Assembly (NCBI GenBank): GCA_025890175.1
Contig: JANPYM010000005.1
Coordinates: 206,505-270,504, forward strand
Origin: Ciborinia camelliae
Lineage: Eukaryota; Ascomycota; Leotiomycetes; Helotiales; Sclerotiniaceae
Length of the DNA: 64,000 nucleotides
Reading direction: 5' to 3'
Within the stretch, counting starts at the first letter, position 1; each line of letters starts with the position of its first letter. Both the position numbers and the translations under genes were made by a program. The notes under the pieces were generated by a model. It was given only the letters and a program-made list of their open reading frames with translations, had not been told where the DNA came from and searched no databases. Shown in pieces: positions 1-13,000 of this stretch.

Positions 1-3000
1 AAAAAAATAAAAAATAAAAAATAAATAAAATAAAAAATCAAAAACAAATTCAAATATATAATATTTATAAAAATTATATAATTTTATTATATAATTTATT
101 ATATAATTATAAAAAAAATATTTCTTTTTTATATTTTTTTTTTTATTAATATTATATATTTGATTATTTAAATAATATATATTTAAACTTAATTCAAAAA
201 TTATTAGTATTATAATATTAATAAATCTATAGGGCAGATTTATCGGGGTATAGTTGTATGTAGTTGATATACCTATGCTCTGCGGGTATATAAGCTTGTA
301 GATCAATTTATAATCGATTTGTATACTTTTTATAATATACTATCTTATTATTGATATATTAATTATACCATCGAGGTGATTCGACAATATAAAAAGAAAT
401 ATTAAAAAATATATTAAGATTTATACAATATATTAATGTTTAATAATAAAATATTATTAATTATATAATAAGTTAAAAATATTTCTTTTTTTATAAAATT
501 TAAAAAAAAAAAATTATAAATTTTATTACAAATTTATTTCTTTTAAAAATTAAAAAATATATTTATAATATAATTTTTATAATAATTAATAAATTCATAA
601 AATTAATAAAATATATATTTATAATTAAAATTATTAATTTTTTTAAATTAGTAAAAATATTATTTGTATATATATTTAAAGATTTCGATGTATCAAAAAA
701 TATTATTTTAAATAAAGAGTTATAATTTGCAAATTATTTTTGAGAAAGCTTAATATTTTATTTTTATATTTATCGAAAATTATTGATAATATTTTATTTT
801 TAAATCAATAGATAAACTAAATAATAAAATCAAAATTTTATATATCATATTATATATTATTTAAATTGAAAACAAAATAATTAGATATTATTATTATTTT
901 TGATAGAATTTATATATAATATTAATTAGTATAATATAATAAAAAAAACTTTATTTAAAATTATATATAATTTCCAATCTATATTTGATTATATTAATAA
1001 AAATATTAATACAAAAAAAAAGTATTAACGATTTATAAAAAAATTAAAATTTTAATAAAAAAACAAAAGAAATTTAAGAAATTTTGATAAAAAATAATTA
1101 CAAAAAAAATTCAAAAAAAGTATTTTAATAGAATATTAACAATTTAATATTAATAATTTGATAATATTTAATATAAAAAATATTAAATAATTAAAATCCA
1201 AAAAAAAAAGTTTAAAATGTTTTATAAAATTATTTATAATTATTAATATTATTTTAAGTAAACAATTATATAAATTAAAATTATTATTTATTTATAAAAT
1301 ATATAATATATTTTATATTTTTTTATTAAAATTTTAATACAAAAAAAAAGATATTATTAATTTATTATTATTTAAAAAAAATTTAAAAAATTAAAATACA
1401 AAATAACAAAATTTTTAATATATTAAAAAAAAGAAAAAGAAATATAATATTTAATTTAATAAAAAGGTTATGTTTTATTTAAAGATATATAGGAATTAAA
1501 GAAAAATCTTTAAAATTCGAATATAATTCTAAATAATTATTTTAATAAAAAAGTATTATTAATATAATATTAACAAAAACAAATAAATATATTGTAAATC
1601 GAAATAATTTTAAATAATTTGTATATTATTACAAAAATATTATAAATTAAAATAATTATAAAAATTTATATACCATTATAAAATCCAATAATTAAAAATT
1701 AAAATTTACCAATTAATTAATAATAAAGCTATATTTATAAAAGAAAAAAATTTAAAAAAAAAATTTATTTATTTGTATTATTATATTATCAAAAGATTTT
1801 ATACTTTTTTTATTATTATTAAATAATTTTGAATAAAAAGAAATTATTTTTATTATTAATATTTAAATTATTATTAAAAAAAAATTTCAAAAATTAATAA
1901 AACAAATTATATATATATTAATTCTTTTTAATAATATATTATTAAAATCTATAGAAAATATAAAATTTAAATAAAAAATTATTATTGATTAATAATAAAA
2001 AATAAATTTTTAATAATAAATTTCTATTAAAAAACAAAATAAAATTGAAAAATTAGGATTTTAAAAAAAATAATTAAATTTTAATATATATCAAAAATTA
2101 ATTATTTATTAAATAATAATATTTTTATCTATATTTACATCTATATTATCAAAAAAATTAAAATTAAAAAATAAAAAAAAAATTAAAAATTATTTTTTAA
2201 AAAGATTTTAAAATTTTATATTTTAAAAAAAAATATATATTAATTATTTAATATTCGAAAAATTATAAACAATTAAAATAAAACAAATAATGCAAAAATT
2301 AAAAAATTTTAAAAATAATTAAAAAAGTTTAAAAAATTTAATTTTTAAAAATTTTAATTTAAAAAAATTATCCTATAAATAATTATTATTAAAAAACGAA
2401 TTAAAATTTAGTTTTTTAAAAATCCAAATTTTTTTCAAAAAACAAAAAAAAACGTTTTAAATAAAAATATTATTTTTTGAAATAACCTTTTTTTTATTTT
2501 TTTTAATTTTTTTTTTTATTTTTTTTTTATAAAAATAATAAAAACAAAAAAAATAATTAAAATAAAGATTTTTGTTTTTTTTCTTAAAAAACATTTATTA
2601 TTTAATTCAAAATTTAATATATTTTTAATATTTATATTTTTGATTTTTTTAATTAAAAAAAAATATATTTATATATATTAATTAATAATCAATAAATATA
2701 TAAAAAATAATTTACAAAATATTAATAAATATTTAATAAATTTATTAAAATTATATTTATATTAAAAAAAATAAATAAAACAATTATAACAATTCTTTTT
2801 ATATTATAAAATTTATATATTAAGTTAATATATTTTATTTTATAAATTATAATAAAAATAACAAAAATATATTTCTTTTAACGAAAAACAAAATAATCCT
2901 ATATTTTATTTTTTTTAATAAAATTTTGTTTTATATTATTATATTTTTATTAATAATAAAACAATTAATTAATATTAGAATAAAACTATTTAAAAGGTGG

Positions 3001-4088
3001 ATTGCAAAATCTTTTTGTATGGATATATTTATTATATAATAATAAAAAATTATTAAAAAATAAATATTTTTGATTTATAATATTATTATTTTTTAATATT
3101 TTTTTAATTTTATAAAAACTAATTAATTTTAAATAATAAAAACAAATGGGTTTAATAAAAGCTACAAAAATGTTTATAGAATATTAAATAATCGATATAA
3201 AGAAAATAGAAAAAAATATAATATTAATAAAATAATTAATTAAAAAAAAAATATAAAAAAATATAAAGAATAATATTAATAAAAAACTAAAAATTTGAAT
3301 TTTAAATTATAAAAATAAAAAAGATATAAATATTTTAAATAACAAAAAATATAAAACTTAATTATTTAATAAAAAGATTAATAAAAACCTTTTTTTTTTA
3401 TATTAAAAAAAAAATTTCAAATATAAAATTTTAAAAATAAAATTATTAAAATAATCAATAATATCTAATCGATATTTGTTAAGCATTTATAAAGCTTTTA
3501 ATAAATTAAAAAAAAAATAATATAAATAAATAATATTAAAATATACTCTATCCGAAATTAATATTTTATTAATAATATAAATTTTAAATTAATAAAAAAT
3601 AAGTTATCATCTAAAAATCATTATTTATATAAAAAAATAATTATAAAAATATAAATTAAAAAAATACCTTAATATATATAAATAATAAATTTTAATAAAT
3701 AAAACTTTTTAAACAAAATACCCTAAAAAAAAGATTTTATTATAAATCTAAAAATAATAAAAACAAAAAAATATTTAAATAAAAAATTTAAATTTAAAAT
3801 TAAAATATTAATAATTATTAATATTCAATATTAATCAATAATGAATTTTTAATACAATATTTAATTTTTAATTATTTAATATATATAAAAACAAATTTTT
3901 AAAATTAAACAAAAAAAACTTTAAAAATATATAAAACTTTATATCAAATAAAATATTATTGCTTAATAATAATTAACAATATACTACCAATTATTTAAAA
4001 AGATAATAATAATTTTATTTAGAAAATAATAAAAAATCTTAGATTCAATATTGATCTAATTGATTCCTTACATTTTCCATCTTAACAT
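1..4088. repeat. AT-saturated, RIP-degraded repeat block
   Basis: The stretch is almost only A and T with long homopolymer runs and stop codons in all frames; no gene is visible. Isolated less AT-rich words survive, such as those at 230-300. The composition matches what RIP leaves of transposons in ascomycetes. One terminal repeat (175-386) is shared with 15884-16094, so the block probably contains the body of an old LTR element, but the class cannot be read. Confidence 0.7.
175..386 (-). mobile_element. LTR-like terminal repeat, family C, copy 1
   Basis: About 210 bp are shared with 15884-16094 in the same orientation: a common AT-rich start, the word AATAAATCT, a GCAGATTTAT motif, a TATAAGCTT motif and an end which on the minus strand reads TGTCGAATCACC here and TGTTAGAATCACC in the other copy. 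The TG start and dispersed copies suggest an LTR. The far end was not located exactly. AT-rich DNA follows on the right and could be its internal region. Confidence 0.5.
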
Positions 4089-4216
4089 TTTTAATCTTTT
4101 TTTAATCTTTTTTTAATCTTTTTTTAATCTTTTTTTAATCTTTTTTTAATCTTTTTTTAATCTTTTTTTAATCTTTTTTTAATCTTTTTTTAATCTTTTT
4201 TTAATCTTTTTTTTAT
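4089..4216. repeat. 11-bp tandem repeat, about 11 copies
   Basis: The unit TTTTTTTAATC repeats without interruption; AATC recurs every 11 bases from 4093 to 4203. It lies exactly at the change from AT-saturated DNA to DNA of normal composition. Confidence 0.95.
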
Positions 4217-4549
4217 TATTTTATTTATTTATTCCACGTTCGTGCTATATATGGATGCTACGCTACGCGTCGCGCTAAGCTATATAGTAACCGGAAGCGC
4301 TCCGCGCTGTGGAGACAGATATGATTTGTCATCGGTTACATAATCATTCTCTCATTCAATTAGTATAAATTATTTAGTTTAGCTAGCTATAAATGAAACC
4401 ATCCCTTTCCCACTTAATACAAAACTTCCGACCTCACAGCGCTTCAACAAAAAGTAATAATAATTAATTAAGCGAGATCTGTTGCCGGTTAAGGGTATCA
4501 ACTAACCAACCCACCCCCAATTTGGTACAGAAAATGTATACGATTCGGA

Positions 4550-4876
4550 GATCTGGCTGCTTATAAGCCAGGTCCTTAGCTAATTCTACTCTGATATAGA
4601 GAGGGAAGGGAAAGGGGGATGTGAAGAATATATATTATGAAAATGGTAAGAGCGACTGGTGCTCAGGTGACTTGATAAAGCCAATCCTGTTACTGGTACC
4701 TACTATACTATACGCATATCAACTTTCGCTAAATCGAACGTTTCTAATATTTATAGTATGTATTATGGTTTTGACGTCAGTGGCAGTAACAGGGGTGGAT
4801 TTATCAGGTCACATGGGGACTAGACTAGCGTAGTATTAGCTCAGGACCTTGCTTATAAGCAGTCCTGGTTTAGATC
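4550..4876. mobile_element. Candidate MITE-like element with about 45-bp inverted ends
   Basis: The left arm (4550 to about 4592) read in reverse complement matches the right arm (about 4829-4876). Both contain GGCTTATAAGCAG-type and ATTAGCT words and finish near AGATC. The right arm and about 60 bp before it recur at 8208-8311. Arms are imperfect and no target duplication was recognised, so it could also be two fragments of one dispersed repeat lying head to head. Confidence 0.45.
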
Positions 4877-5769
4877 TTCAATCCACATCCCTTTTCGACG
4901 AAACCAATAGCTTTTCTGTGGCGTAGGGGGTTAGCGTTAGGAAGAGCGAGGATCTCGAAGAGGCCGGTATAACTTCGGGAGGACCAGATTAAACTTTTCC
5001 GGGGATTTCAGGATTGAAGGGATTATCAAATTCCATTGGACGATTAAGAACTTGGACGGTCCCGGGATTACTCAATTCTAATTAGCCAGTTCCTTCCCAA
5101 ATGAACGATTTTATTAAAACGGAACGGTCTGCTAATAATTATGCATTTTCTAAAGAGGGGGAGGCGGGGGATACCCCCGCAACCTTCTTTAAGGCATGAA
5201 CTGTGAATCGTAAACCGTAAACCATAAATACCTACATGATCGTAGCTTCAACAAACTTTCTCGTGTTGGAAACATTAACAAGAAATGGTATAGCAACAGA
5301 ACCAAACAAGAAAAACAGACCAAGGAACCTTATATCCTCCTAGTCGTCTCCCAGTCTCTCGGAGTCCCAGTCCCACCCAGGACATGTATGATGTAAGATG
5401 ATAAGAATCATAAGATCTTACTTAGAACTTAGAAGAATACTTAAAATCATCCAACTTATATTCTACCGAATTGGACAAAGAATTCGTCTCGACTCTTGAC
5501 TCTCATGACCTCCAAGTTTCAACTCGACTGTCTTCTCGAGCTCAAGTAATGTCGAGAGTCTTGACTAGACTCGAGAGGAACAAGTGATGAGATAAGGCAG
5601 GCCACATGGTCACATACAGACAGGAGCAAAGCTGGTTAAGAACTGATAATCCATCTAAATGTCAATATCGATAGAAGTAAAAGTAACTATTGTACTTACT
5701 ACTGCATGAGATAGGCACCTATCTATACTTTTGTTTGCCAATATCATGCCTAGGCATTTGCCTATTGAA

Positions 5770-5926
5770 CGCCATGTAGCTAGTCACGTTATCACCCCTT
5801 ATATAAGGTGATGGTCCCTTTAAGAAAACTCTCTTCTCTTCAATATGGTTCTTTTATCTAACTGCTGATCTACGATGCTATTTCCATATACAGCATACTG
5901 ATGTGATGCGTGTAACAGCCAAGGTT
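5770..5926 (+). repeat. Duplicated upstream module, copy 1
   Basis: About 155 bp resembling 7175-7326: both contain ATGTAGYTAGTCAC, a CACC..TTATAT stretch, a TTCTTTTATC word, a GATCTA-type word and end with GATGTGATGCGTGTAA or GATATGACGCGTGTAA. The copies lie upstream of the first and second secreted-protein genes, so the module was duplicated together with them. Confidence 0.6.
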
Positions 5927-6049
5927 TTATATATAAATACGAACAAAATTAAATTAAAAATCAATTTCAATTAATAAATGTTCTATTTAAATAAAACAAC
6001 CTTAATGAATACAGAAGCATTATAGTTATATGAGTTATATAGACTATAA

Positions 6050-6060
6050 GATATAAAAGA
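6050..6060 (+). promoter_or_regulatory. TATA-box-like site of the first secreted-protein gene
   Basis: GATATAAAAGA lies about 200 bp before the ATG. The same core, ATATAAAAGA, precedes the second gene (around 7360-7370) and the third (8546-8556), and a TATAAAAGG occurs upstream of the fourth on the minus strand. The shared core supports a common promoter architecture; its use is inferred. Confidence 0.5.
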
Positions 6061-6258
6061 GCACATATCACATATATTGAAAAAGTCTTTTATTCTCTCA
6101 CTTTAGTAAAACTCCAACTATAATTAGTCTCTCGCTTTACTAAAACCATCTACTATCGATCATCAACCAACCACACTCCTTTCAAATCGTTAACCATCAA
6201 TCATCAACCTCATCAACCATCGAGCAACAACCAACCACACTCCTTTTAAATCGTCAAA

Positions 6259-6625
6259 ATGGTCAAATTCTCTACCATCGCTTTGTTTCTCATCACTAGC
6301 GCCATCAGTGTGCAAGCTTGTACTTATTGCCAATGCCTATTCAGCAATGGCGACCATTGTTGTCTGACCCAGGTAAATAGTCTTAATGGTTTAAATAAAC
6401 CAATTACTGTTAAGCAAAGTGAAGCTAATTTTATATATAATATAACAGGACCCTAATGTCGGCGACCTCGATTGTAAATCCGTTTGTTCCAACGTCCGTC
6501 GTAAGGATGGTACATCTCAAACATTCGCAGGAGGTTTTGTCAAATATGGTACTCCTTGTGGGTCTAGTGGAAATTACAAGTGTGCTAGTATGTTCGAAGC
6601 CGAGAATCGTGCTAGATGTGCTTAG
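6259..6625 (+). CDS. Small secreted ten-cysteine protein, family member 1
   Basis: Two exons, 6259-6372 and 6449-6625, joined across a 76-bp phase-0 GT-AG intron with a GCTAAT branch-like site, give 96 aa. Residues 1-20 form a signal peptide with a hydrophobic core and a VQA-C cleavage site. The mature part has ten cysteines in the order C-x2-C-x-C-x7-CC-x11-C-x3-C-x23-C-x7-C-x11-C. Members 2 to 4 (7460, 8680 and 18347-18709) share this layout, the YCQCLF and HCC motifs, and the RR-x-DGT motif after the intron. The leader ends in TCGTCAAA before the ATG, as in member 4. The role is unknown; a secreted cysteine-rich effector or antimicrobial protein is the obvious inference. I do not recognise the family by name. 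Confidence 0.85.
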
Positions 6626-6799
6626 TTGCTATATTTTCTTATTAAGAGTTTCTGCTTGGCCTTGCAGAACTTTGCGATCAGTTTCGAATCGGATCTTTTG
6701 ACCAAGGGCATCTCGTTTTGACTTCAGCGAATGTTTTTCAACAAGTATTTATTTGAAGCTCAGAATGCTCGAGTTACTTCTCAAACTCTTTAGATTATA

Positions 6800-6868
6800 T
6801 TAGATGAAATAAGAGGAACTTTTAAAATGAACCTTTGCGATGATAAATAACAAGTTTTAATAAGCAAA
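6800..6868 (+). repeat. Shared flank box, copy 1
   Basis: ATGAAATAAGAGGAAC, then AACCTTTGCGAT and CAAGTTTTAATAAGC, recur at about 8375-8445 upstream of member 3 and, inverted and diverged, at about 18949-19015 upstream of member 4. It is part of the DNA duplicated along with the secreted-protein genes or a conserved promoter element. Confidence 0.55.
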
Positions 6869-7174
6869 TTATCAGGTATATGGCATGTAAGCATAGAAGC
6901 ATAGAGTTGGATTGACTAATGAGTGCGCGCGCGACGCTAGGCTACGTTGGGCCTAGCCCAACCTACACGGCAACAAAAACTGGGCTGGATTACTAAGCAG
7001 GATTAGGTTTATTAGCTTAAGTAGTATAGGCAATGTCGCCCTTAGGGGTTCAGTATAGTTCAGTATAATAGTATGTTTCCTTTTAGCTTCCATCTTATTT
7101 CTACAACCGTTTCTTTAATACAAATACTAATACAATTACTTTGAAAATTGTTATGCCCAGGCCCCTGTCTAGTA

Positions 7175-7326
7175 AATGCTATGTAGTTAGTCACATGATC
7201 ACCTCTTATATTAGATGGTGATCTCTTGACTCTTGAAAAGGATCTTTCTCTCTTTAGTATAGTTCTTTTATCAGATTGTAGATCTAGATACACTTCTACT
7301 CGTATAACTTGATATGACGCGTGTAA
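7175..7326 (+). repeat. Duplicated upstream module, copy 2
   Basis: Second copy of the module at 5770-5926, here ending about 130 bp before the ATG of member 2. Differences between the copies are mostly transitions. Confidence 0.6.
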
Positions 7327-7459
7327 TAAAAATCAATCTTAATAAAGTTTTTGTTTAGAATATAAAAGAACGGCGATATTTCAATAACTCGATATAACTT
7401 CAATTGAAACCATTAACTTAATCATTAATCATCAACTACACTCTGCTTAAGACGTTAAA

Positions 7460-7804
7460 ATGGTTAAACTCTCTATTATCGCTTTATCCCTGATTTCCGC
7501 TGTTGGCGTACAAGCTTGCACTTATTGCCAATGTCTATTCGATAATGGCAATCATTGTTGTCTATATAAGGTAAATACCTAGTAGCTTTAATCTTTTAAA
7601 CATAGCAAAACTAATTTTATATAGGACTCTGATATCGGCAATCTCGATTGTAAAGCCATTTGCTCTACAGCCCGACGTCATGATGGCACAGTGTTTGTTA
7701 CAGAGCCGGGACCTGTAGTTAAATATGGTACTGCTTGTTCCACCAATGGAAATTACAAGTGTGCTACTGTTTTCCAATACAAGAAGCGGGTTAGATGCGG
7801 CTAG
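7460..7804 (+). CDS. Small secreted ten-cysteine protein, family member 2
   Basis: Exons 7460-7570 and 7625-7804, split by a 54-bp phase-0 intron (GTAAAT donor, ACTAAT branch-like site, ATAG acceptor), encode 96 aa. A signal peptide covers residues 1-19, with cleavage after VQA immediately before the first cysteine. Ten cysteines lie at 20, 23, 25, 33, 34, 46, 50, 75, 83 and 95. YCQCLFDNG and HCCLYK precede the intron; LDCKAIC, ARRHDGT and KYGTAC follow it. It lies 834 bp downstream of member 1 in the same direction, with the 5' module repeated, so it arose by tandem duplication. The region between RRHDGT and KYGT is the most variable part of the family. Function unknown; apoplastic effector-like by inference. 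Confidence 0.85.
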
Positions 7805-8207
7805 TAACTACTAGTATCGTATAGGGATTTGGGAATGAGTGGCATTTAGATTCGATATACAACCACTTTAAGTTGCGCATCCGTTTTAATGTTGTTATAA
7901 GTGATTCCAATAATTAAGTAGTAGTAACGATAATTGGGGATGTGATATAGTATATATAATCTATAATACTTTGTATATATAAATTATATAATCAATTAAT
8001 AGTAGGGTCATCAAAAATCCTTGGAATCATCGATTGTAGAGCTTCTATCCCTTTTAATTATATAATCGCATTTAAAAACTAATATATAAATACAGTTTAG
8101 AATTAACTGAATACTAGTTTAAAGATTGCATCCGGACAAAACCCTTTCAAATTCGAATATAGAACAGCTGCAGTTATACAACGAATATAAATACTCTTAA
8201 TTTCAAT

Positions 8208-8311
8208 AACAGGGGTGGTTTTATTAAGTCAGCTGAGCACTAGTCTAGTATAGAATTAGCTTTAGACCTGGCTTATAAGCAGCTATAGTTTAGATCTTCA
8301 ATCTATAGTAT
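8208..8311 (+). repeat. Second copy of the 4773-4884 repeat
   Basis: Starts AACAGGGGTGG, contains GACCTGGCTTATAAGCAGC and ends TTTAGATCTTCAATC, as does the right side of the 4550-4876 element. It sits between members 2 and 3. Confidence 0.6.
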
Positions 8312-8679
8312 CATTCATCTCCGTAACAAGTTAATTTTCTATTCTCTTTAAAACAAATAGCTTTACAATATACTATATTAGATGAAATAAGAGAAACAAT
8401 TGAAATAAACCTTTGCGATTAGAATGCCAAGTTTTAATAAGCAGATACTAATACAGTCAATTTAAAATTCAATTTTAATTAATGAAGTTTTTATTTAAAT
8501 AACAAACCTTAATAAGTATAAACAATGAAAGATAGAACTGTAAAAGATATAAAAGAATAGATATCACTCATATTGAGGATAAGCTTGTTCATTCACTTCG
8601 TCGAAATTCAACTCCAACTGAAATCACTCACTTCACTGAAACCATCAACCATCAATCACTCTCCTTTCATATCATCAAA

Positions 8680-9022
8680 ATGGTTAAATTCATCTCCATC
8701 GCTCTATTCCTTATTTCCGCTGTCACCGTGCAAGCTTGCGTTTATTGTCAATGCTTGTTTAAAGACAAATCACATTGTTGTCTATATCAGGTAAAATAAT
8801 TCCAGGAGTCTAAGGCAGAGCAGAGCTAATTCCATATTATAGGATTCTCGTATAGGCAAGCTCGATTGTGGTAGCATCTGCGCCAAAGCCCGTCGTAGAG
8901 ATGGCACTACATGGATTTCCCCTGATCATGCCGTCGATTTTGGTACTCCTTGTGACGCGAGCGCTGGATACCAGTGTTCTAGTTGGCTCGCAGCCCCGAA
9001 ACGTGCTAAATGTAACAACTAA
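8680..9022 (+). CDS. Small secreted ten-cysteine protein, family member 3
   Basis: Exons 8680-8790 and 8843-9022 with a 52-bp phase-0 intron (GTAAAA donor, GCTAAT branch-like site, ATAG acceptor) give 96 aa. The signal peptide is residues 1-19 (VQA before the first cysteine). Cysteines lie at 20, 23, 25, 33, 34, 46, 50, 74, 82 and 94. The exon 1 motif YCQCLF is kept, while DNGNH of member 2 is KDKSH here; RRRDGT follows the intron. The start is fixed by the signal peptide and by the leader (TCATCAAA before ATG), which matches the other members. It is the last of the three direct copies (6259, 7460, 8680; spacing about 1.2 kb). Function unknown. Confidence 0.85.
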
Positions 9023-9327
9023 TTACTAGTTACTACTAGCAATATGTGAAATTATGTAGTTAGGATACAGGTGATGATTACATAACGTCAGCTGATATTT
9101 CTACTTTTTGGGGCCAATCAAATCGTCACTGTTATTAGTTAGTAGTCATTGGTTTTAAAACCAGACCTCGAGGATCTCAAAAGTTTATATATATGTAGTA
9201 TACGCTACAGCGCGACATACAGAAAGGAGCCCATGTCGTTAGTATACGTATACTACAAATAGTATAGCTCTAGCATTATAATACTACAGCTTTTACATCG
9301 ATTATATTCTGTACTATCTATAATATT

Positions 9328-9500
9328 TGTTGAAGATCATATCACTATACCATATTCACTATAGCAATATGGATGACCGAGGTCACCAAGATCTACCCTA
9401 CCTTTTAATATAGCTTAGCTTTCTATATTGTACAATACCTTCTATTTATTTATATATAGCTTTAATCCATACATACAATACATATACTATATGTTCAATA
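9328..9500 (-). mobile_element. Solo LTR, family A, exact 5-bp target duplication
   Basis: Begins TGTTGAAGATCATATCAC and ends ATGTTCAATA, matching the family A repeats seen throughout the window. The flanks ATATT (9323-9327 and 9501-9505) are identical, as expected for integrase-mediated insertion. No internal region remains, so it is a solo LTR left by recombination. Confidence 0.8.
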
Positions 9501-10013
9501 ATATTATTGGTTAGATTACTCGGTGAAATAATAATATCGTTAGTAGAAATATAGATACGAAACCGCTATATGGTTTGTATATACTGTTTATACAATGTAA
9601 ACTCGCTTATAAACCTCATTTTACTATTATTCGAATATAGTTTAAAGATATTAATTATAGGTAGCTTCGTTTATCGCAACTTTTTTTTCAATTGTTATTA
9701 ATGCCTCTATTATTAGAGTTATACAGTCAATTTTAATCAAACGCAACAAATTTTTTAGAAAAAAATAAATATTGAAAAAATGAAACCTTTTTTATATTAA
9801 AATATACGCATTTTCAAGCTAAACCTAATAATATAAAAATAAATAAAAGATTTCATTAGGAAAAACTTCAAAACCCAAAAAACAAAATCCTGAAATCCAA
9901 ACTATCATCACGTGATCATCCGATCTCTTATATAAACTATATCAAATCAACAACGCCACTTACATATAATTTAATTAAATTATTCGATTTGTTTAACTTT
10001 TCTTTATTGTTTT

Positions 10014-13000
10014 TATTAAATATATAGTATGTTGTATTATGTGTGTAGACTAAAGCTATGTATAGGAACTGTAAAGTAGGTAAAGAATACTATATAATAG
10101 AAAGAAGCTAAGCTACTATAGAAGATGGGGTAGACCTCGGTGATCTCGATTATTTATACATAATATATAATAAATATAATCTTTAATATTTTTTTTATAA
10201 TTAATGATCATTAAGTTATATTTCAGATCTTATTAATTTCTATAATAGCTTATAATTGTAATATTTATTTTTCAATAAAGTTTAATTATTTTGTATTATA
10301 TAATATAATTATATTATAATATAAAAGTATTTGGATTTTTTTTAAATATAATTATTTTATAATTTTTTTTTTTATATTTAAGTTTATTTTAATATAATAA
10401 ATAAAAAAATTAATCAAAATTAATTATTTAATCAAAATATTTATAATTTAATTAATATTAATTATTTAAAATATTTTAAATTTTTTTTTGTTTATTATAT
10501 TATTTTTAATATAGTATTATTTAATATTAATATATTTAACTTTATTATAAAATTTGTTTTTTTTGATTTAATTAATATTGTTTTTATTATTTATAAATAA
10601 TGTTAAAATAAATAATTTTATTTTTATATATTTTTTTAAATTTATAATTAGTTTTTTTATTTATATAAATTTTTTAATATTTTCGTTTATAACAATTATT
10701 TTTGTTTTTATAATATTTTAAAAAATAAATTTTTATTTAATAAATAATTAAATAATCGTTTTTTTATAATATATAATAATAATTTTTTATATAAATTTTC
10801 GATATTGTTTTAAATTTTATATTAAATTAATATAAATAATATATTTCAAAAAAGATTATTATAAATAATTAAAATATAATATTTTAAAAAAAAGATTTTT
10901 ATAATATATTAAAATAAATATTTTATAAATACAAAATATTATATTTCAAATAATTATATTATTTTTGTTAATTATTTTATAATAAAAAAAATATTTAATT
11001 GAATTATATTTAATAAATAAATATAAAAATTTATTATTTGAAAAAAAAGATTTTTATTATTATTAAAAAACAAATTATTAAAATTAATTTTATATATTAT
11101 TATATTAAAAAGCAAAAAAGTTTTTTTAATATTAAAAAAATATATTTTAAATTTTTTTAATATTTTTTTAATATAAATTAAATTATAAATTTTTAAAATA
11201 TAATATTTTTTATTTTTTTTAATTTAAATTTTGAAAAATATTTATATTAATTTAAAATCTTTATATTTTTATTTAATATTAATTTTTTTTTTAATAAAAT
11301 TAATATTTATATATTTGTTAATTAATAATAAATTATTAATATATAATAAAAAAAATATTTTTTTTTTAATAAAAAAATTTGAATTTATAAATAATAAAAT
11401 TAATTTAATATTTTTTAAAAAATTTTAAATAATAAATTATTATATTTAAAATATTTGTTTTAATTTATAAAAAAAAATTTTAGTTTAAAATAAATATTTA
11501 AATTTTTTTTTAATATTTTTATAATTTTTAAAAAGATTTTTTTAAAAAATTGAAATATTTTTATTTAAATTTTAATATTTTTTAATTTGTTATTTAAAAA
11601 TATTATATTAATATTTATATTATTAATTTTAAAATTTTTAATAATAGTTTTTATAAATATAATTTATAATATAAAATATTTATTAATTTATATAAATATA
11701 TTTTTGAAATTAATATTTTTTTATTAAAAATAATTTTTAATTATAAATTATATTTTTTATTAATAATTTATTTAAATTAATTTAATTTGTTTTTTAAAAT
11801 TTATTTAAAAATTATTAATTTTATTTTTTTAAAAATTGTTTAAAGAATTTTGAAAATATTATTTTTTTATAAATTTTTTAATTTAAATTTAATAATAAAT
11901 ATTTATATTAAAATATTTTTTTATATAATATTTTTAAGATTTATTATTTTAATTAATATTTTGATATAAATTTGTTTTTTAATATTATTAATATTTATTT
12001 TTGATATTTTAATTTATTAAATAATTTGATTATTAAAAATTCTTTTTAAATTTTTTTTTATAAAAATTAAATTTAAATTATTTTTTTTATTTTATAAAAT
12101 AATTAAAAAAATAATATTATTTATCTTTCTTTTTTTCAAAAGTTTTTTTATTTAAAATAATAAATTTTTTTTTTTTATATTAAATATAAAAATTTATAAA
12201 TTTATATTAAATTGTTTTTTAATTAAAATATTTTTAAATAAAAAATTATATTTATTAAAATTAATATTTATAATTTTAATAATTTTTTTAAAAAAATAAA
12301 TTTAATAATAAATATATATAATATCTTTTTATTTTTATAAAAATATAATTTTTTTTTAATATTTTTAATTTAAATTTTTTTATTAGTTTTTTTAAATATT
12401 AAGCATTTCAAATAAATATTTTATAATTAAAAATTTATAATTTTAAAAAATTAAATAATTTATTATAATATATTTTAAAAGAAATAATTATAAACAAAAG
12501 TAAATCAATATTATTAAACAAAAACATACATATAAAAAACTAATTTATTAATTAAATAATATATTTTATAATAACTTTTTATTAATTAATTTTTAGCCCA
12601 ATTTAAAATAATAAACTTTAAAATTTAATATTAATATTTTAAATCTTTTTTTTTGTAATATTATTTATAAAATATTTTTCAAAAAAAGAAAATTTAAATT
12701 ATTAATTAATCTTTTTAAATCTTTTTTAAAATTAAATATTAAATTTTTTTATTATTATTAATTTATATAATTACAATTTTCAAATTAAATTTTTTTTCAA
12801 TTATTTAAAATAAATTTATTAATATTAAAATTAAAATTATAATCTTTTTATTTAAAACATATTAAATCTAATTAATCTAAATTGTATTATTAATAATAAT
12901 AATAAAATATTGATTTTTGATTAAAAAAATTAATTATATTTTAAAAAAATTATAATAAATTTAACAAAATTTAATAAATATATAAATAATTATATATTTA

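Larger units (their letters stand above)
4219..6250. other. Gene-poor stretch of normal composition upstream of the secreted-protein cluster
   Basis: No convincing gene is seen. A 70-codon open frame at 4621-4833 starts with GTG, lies inside an inverted-repeat element (4550-4876) and resembles nothing known, so it is not called. The stretch holds a TATA-like site and pyrimidine-rich leader-like sequence near 4386-4450 without a matching coding frame, a GC-rich hairpin at 5164-5180, and the first copy of a promoter module (5770-5926) that recurs before the second secreted-protein gene. Confidence 0.5.

Noticed and set aside
4621..4833. 70-codon open frame inside the MITE-like element
   Set aside because: It needs a GTG start, spans an inverted-repeat element and shows no family motif.
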